This document shows positions 5,643 to 8,397 of a stretch of 8,397 nucleotides of DNA, piece by piece; positions within the stretch are counted from its first letter, which is position 1, and every line of letters begins with the position of its first letter. The position numbers and the translations under genes are program-made. The stretch covers positions 1 through 8,397 of the forward strand of contig JAEDNF010000060.1 of NCBI GenBank assembly GCA_016302655.1, in the 5' to 3' direction. The notes under the pieces are model-generated. The model saw only the letters and a list, made by a program, of their open reading frames with translations, was not told where the DNA came from and made no database searches. The DNA comes from Oscillospiraceae bacterium (GTDB taxonomy: Bacteria; Bacillota; Clostridia; Oscillospirales; Ruminococcaceae).

Positions 5643-7664
5643 ATGAAAAAATGGCTTGTAAGAAATACCGATAATTCGCTTGCAATGAAGCTGAAGACCG
5701 AAACCGGTCTTCCTTTGCTTCTGTGCAGATTGCTTGCAGGCAGAGGGATATATACCGCCGAGCAGGCACAGGAGTTTTTCGGCGGAAGCGAATTATCCGA
5801 TCCGTTTCTGATAAAGGATATGGATAAGGCGGTTCAGGTTGTCGAAGACGCCGTAAACAGCGATACAAAGATAACCGTATACGGAGATTATGACTGCGAC
5901 GGCGTGACTGCTACGGTAATGCTGTATTCTCATCTTGAAGCGCTCGGCGCAGATGTCAACTATTACATACCGACAAGAGAAGAAGGCTACGGACTTAACG
6001 AGAGCGCTGTCCGTAAGATAAGCGAAGAAGGAACGGGCCTTATTATCACGGTAGATAACGGAGTATCGGCGGTAAATGAGGCTGAGCTAATATACGAGCT
6101 CGGTATGAAACTTGTTATAACCGATCATCATCAGCTTCCCGATGTTCTTCCGAGAGCAGAGGCAATAGTAAATCCCCACAGGAGTGACGATACATCGCCG
6201 TATAAGGATTATGCCGGTTGCGGTGTGGTACTAAAGCTGATAATGGCGCTTGAAGGCGACGCAGACGGAGTTCTGGAGCAATATTCGGATATTGCGTCTA
6301 TCGGTACTATCGGCGATATAGTACCGCTTACCGGTGAAAACCGAATAATAGTAAAGCGGGGATTATCCGAGATACCGTACAGCGAGAATATGGGGCTTAT
6401 TGCGCTTATCCGTGCGGCAGGTCTTAACGAGGAATCGATTACTTCAACGGGAGTAGCGTTTGGAATATGTCCGAGAATAAATGCCGCAGGAAGATATAAA
6501 AGTCCCGAAGCGGCGGCAGAGCTGTTCCTCGCACAAAGCGGCAAGACAGCTCAGTTAAGGGCACAGGAGCTTTGTGAACTTAACGAAATGAGAAAGAAGA
6601 TAGAAAGCGAAATACTCGAATCGGCAAAACAGCAGCTATCAGATAATCCCAAGGCGTTCAACTCACGGGTACTTATCGTTTGCGGTGAAGGATGGAATCA
6701 CGGCATTATAGGAATAGTCAGCGCCCGTCTGCTTGAGCTGTATGAGAAGCCCTGTATCGTAATAGGCATAGAAGGCAATGAGGCAAGAGGCTCGGCAAGG
6801 AGTATAGAAGGCTTTTCGCTGTATACGGCAATTTCTGCCTGCAGTGAGCATCTGACCAGATTCGGCGGTCACACAAAGGCGGCAGGCTTTTCGCTACCGA
6901 AAGATAAAGTTCCGCTTTTCTGTGAGCAGATAAGAGCTTACGCCGATGAAAAGTTCCCTTCAATGCCGGTCATGACGGAAGAAGCGGACATTGAGCCGGA
7001 TATCTCGGATCTTGAGATATCTTCTGTAGAGAATCTGAAGCATCTACAGCCATTCGGAGAAGAAAATGCGGCTCCGCTTTTTTTGATGAAGGAATGCACA
7101 ATAATATCAAAAAAACCTCTCAAAGACGGAAAATACACATCGTTTTCGGCTCAGTACAAGGACTCGCAGTTCAGATTTCTTTGCTTTGGCATCCCCTACG
7201 ATATGTTCTGCTATTGCATAGGAGATAAGGTGGATGTACTGTCAAATGCCGATGTGAATGAATTTAATGACAGGAAAAGTGTCAGCATAAAGGTAAAGGA
7301 TATACGCAGAAGCGATTTCAACGAAGATAAGTATTTTGCGGCAAGAAATATCTACGAAAAGATACTCAGGGGCGAAAAAACCGACAGCAGACTGCTGAAA
7401 AGGATAATGCCCGATAAAGAGAATATGAAACTGCCGTTTGACCTTGCCAGAAAGATGACATCTGTCGATTCGGCGGCTCAATTGGCTATGGCACACGGCG
7501 TGAATTATTGCTTGTTTATGCTTTGCCTGCATATTTTTGCGGAGTTCGGGCATCTGAAGCTTGACAGGATAAACGGCACTATGGAGTTTTTGCAGGGCGG
7601 CAGACGGATAGAGCTTGATAAATCGTCGGTCGTAAAAAGGATAATTAAATCCTGCAGTATATAA
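5643..7664 (+). CDS. recJ: Single-stranded-DNA-specific exonuclease RecJ
   Basis: RecJ is a 5'-to-3' single-strand exonuclease acting in RecF-type recombination, mismatch repair and base excision repair. The 673-residue protein keeps the DHH metal motifs: Y80-G-D82-Y-D84-C-D86-G, V137-D138-N-G, T160-D161-H162-H163, and D225 in IGTIGDIVPL. P277-R-I-N-A-A-G-R lies between DHH and DHHA1. The DHHA1 domain has WNHGIIGIVSARL and the F407-G-G-H410-T-K-A-A-G415 signature. The segment from about 465 to 560 (LKHLQPFGEENAAPLF onward) fits the OB-fold domain. A further roughly 110 residues, from about 565, form a helical C-terminal extension seen in many Firmicutes RecJ proteins but absent from E. coli RecJ. 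AGAGGA at 5627-5632, inside hslO, serves the ATG 10 nt on. It sits between hslO and rel, and no terminator is visible on either side. Confidence 0.95.
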   Translation: MKKWLVRNTDNSLAMKLKTETGLPLLLCRLLAGRGIYTAEQAQEFFGGSELSDPFLIKDMDKAVQVVEDAVNSDTKITVYGDYDCDGVTATVMLYSHLEALGADVNYYIPTREEGYGLNESAVRKISEEGTGLIITVDNGVSAVNEAELIYELGMKLVITDHHQLPDVLPRAEAIVNPHRSDDTSPYKDYAGCGVVLKLIMALEGDADGVLEQYSDIASIGTIGDIVPLTGENRIIVKRGLSEIPYSENMGLIALIRAAGLNEESITSTGVAFGICPRINAAGRYKSPEAAAELFLAQSGKTAQLRAQELCELNEMRKKIESEILESAKQQLSDNPKAFNSRVLIVCGEGWNHGIIGIVSARLLELYEKPCIVIGIEGNEARGSARSIEGFSLYTAISACSEHLTRFGGHTKAAGFSLPKDKVPLFCEQIRAYADEKFPSMPVMTEEADIEPDISDLEISSVENLKHLQPFGEENAAPLFLMKECTIISKKPLKDGKYTSFSAQYKDSQFRFLCFGIPYDMFCYCIGDKVDVLSNADVNEFNDRKSVSIKVKDIRRSDFNEDKYFAARNIYEKILRGEKTDSRLLKRIMPDKENMKLPFDLARKMTSVDSAAQLAMAHGVNYCLFMLCLHIFAEFGHLKLDRINGTMEFLQGGRRIELDKSSVVKRIIKSCSI

Positions 7665-7671
7665 CAAAATT

Positions 7672-7687
7672 AAGGAGTAAACGGAGG
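7672..7687 (+). promoter_or_regulatory. Tandem Shine-Dalgarno sequences before rel
   Basis: Two strong SD-like sites lie in the 31-bp recJ-rel gap: AAGGAG (7672-7677) and GGAGG (7683-7687). Only the second is well placed, 8 nt before ATG 7696. The first is 18 nt from that ATG, and there is no ATG, GTG or TTG at the right distance after it. It may be a standby site that raises ribosome loading, or simply chance. Confidence 0.5.
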
Positions 7688-7695
7688 CGGTAAGC

Positions 7696-8397
7696 ATGAC
7701 ATATACAATAGATATGCTTATTGACAAGATAAAGGAAGTCGGCAAGAGCTACGACCTTGAGAAAATACAGGCGGCATATAATCTTGCCGAAAAAGCGCAT
7801 GAGGGCGTTTATCGTTCTTCGGGCGAGCCGTATATCTCTCATCCGGTAGCGGTCGCTTTTATCCTTGTCGAACAGTTCTGCATGGATACAGATACCATCT
7901 GTGCGGCGCTTCTGCATGATGTTGTTGAAGATACGGATACCGGACTCGATGTAATTCAGAAGAAGTTCGGCGAAGATGTTGCACAGCTTGTTGACGGTGT
8001 TACAAAGATAGGACAGGTACCTCTTAACACCCGTGAGGAACAGCAGGCAGAGAATATACGCAAGATCCTTATCGCTATGTCAAAGGACATAAGGGTAATA
8101 ATCATCAAGCTTGCAGACAGACTTCACAATATGAGAACGCTTGCGAGCAGACCTCCCGAAAAACAGCGCAAGACTTCGCTGGAGACTATGAACTTCTATG
8201 CGCCTATCGCACACAGACTCGGTATCAGCGATGTAAAGGAAGAGATGGAAGACCTTGCTCTGCGTTATCTTGATCCGTACGGCTTCAAGGAAATAGAGTC
8301 GCTTCTTGACGTTCACAAGGATGAGCGCAACACATTCATCGACAAGATAAAAGGAATGATACAGGAGCGCATATCCGACATCCAGCCTCCCCCGATA
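7696..8397 (+). CDS. relA: (p)ppGpp synthetase/hydrolase Rel, N-terminal part (3' truncated by window)
   Basis: The first 234 codons of a RelA/SpoT homologue (family length about 730-780) are present, and the frame runs open to the last base. Rel makes and degrades (p)ppGpp, the stringent-response alarmone, on and around the ribosome. The N-terminal HD hydrolase domain looks active: H49 (ISHPVAVA), H74-D75 with E78-D79 (LLHDVVEDT), GVTKI (102-106) and D142 (KLADRLHNMRTL), the residues expected for manganese binding and hydrolysis. R40-S-S-G-E-P-Y matches the conserved R-x-S-G-E-P-Y. The synthetase, TGS and ACT domains lie to the right, so full bifunctionality cannot be confirmed, although Firmicute Rel proteins with intact HD residues are usually bifunctional. 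ATG 7696 with GGAGG 8 nt upstream gives the usual N-terminus. It lies 31 bp after recJ with no terminator between. Confidence 0.95.
   Translation, partial: MTYTIDMLIDKIKEVGKSYDLEKIQAAYNLAEKAHEGVYRSSGEPYISHPVAVAFILVEQFCMDTDTICAALLHDVVEDTDTGLDVIQKKFGEDVAQLVDGVTKIGQVPLNTREEQQAENIRKILIAMSKDIRVIIIKLADRLHNMRTLASRPPEKQRKTSLETMNFYAPIAHRLGISDVKEEMEDLALRYLDPYGFKEIESLLDVHKDERNTFIDKIKGMIQERISDIQPPPI

Noticed and set aside
7615..7645. Promoter-like TTGATA-N19-GATAAT at the end of recJ, which could serve rel
   Set aside because: The hexamers match 5 of 6 each, but the 19-bp spacing is poor and the site lies in coding sequence. It is too weak to annotate, though an internal rel promoter would not be surprising.
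7638..7653. Short inverted repeat AGGAT-N6-ATCCT at the end of recJ
   Set aside because: A 5-bp stem inside coding sequence with no T-run is expected by chance.

Overview
The window looks like ordinary chromosome from a low-to-moderate GC Firmicute, most plausibly a gut-type clostridium of the Ruminococcaceae/Oscillospiraceae kind. This assignment is an inference. It rests on AGGAGG-type ribosome binding sites, heavy use of ATA (Ile) and AGA (Arg) codons, a YerC/YecD-type TrpR relative, a YqeM-like methyltransferase, a Hsp33-RecJ-Rel gene order and an intracellular-type GH36 alpha-galactosidase. All genes lie on the + strand and packing is tight. The only gaps of note are 432-554 (123 bp) and 3612-3705 (94 bp), and no gene-free stretch exceeds 300 bp. 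I see no rRNA, tRNA, CRISPR array, insertion sequence or phage gene.

Left block, 1-3611. The C-terminal 142 residues of UDP-glucose 4-epimerase (galE) are followed by a clear intrinsic terminator. Next come three translationally coupled genes: a zinc-ribbon Nudix hydrolase resembling NudC, a YbgC-type hotdog thioesterase, and a GH36 alpha-galactosidase-type enzyme. Their ends overlap by 8 and 4 bp. GalE and the GH36 enzyme share galactose as a theme: release of alpha-linked galactose and interconversion of UDP-Gal with UDP-Glc. The terminator, however, separates them transcriptionally. The leader before the Nudix gene carries an unusual set of three alternating AAGCA/TGCTT half-sites.

Right block, 3612-8397. 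A strong-looking extended -10 promoter sits just after the GH36 stop codon. It precedes a probable five-gene operon: a small TrpR-like DNA-binding protein (YerC/YecD family), a class I SAM-dependent methyltransferase, the redox-regulated chaperone Hsp33 (hslO), the single-strand exonuclease RecJ, and the (p)ppGpp enzyme Rel, which runs off the right edge. Gaps within it are 17, 1, 5 and 31 bp. The grouping joins oxidative protein damage, DNA repair and the stringent response under one apparent promoter. That promoter carries an imperfect palindrome over its -10 element, which could be an operator, perhaps for the TrpR-like protein itself.

I found no convincing wholly new system. The best leads are the two palindromic promoter/leader elements, the atypical active-site motifs of the GH36 enzyme, and the NudC-like protein that lacks the usual NADH-pyrophosphatase signature.
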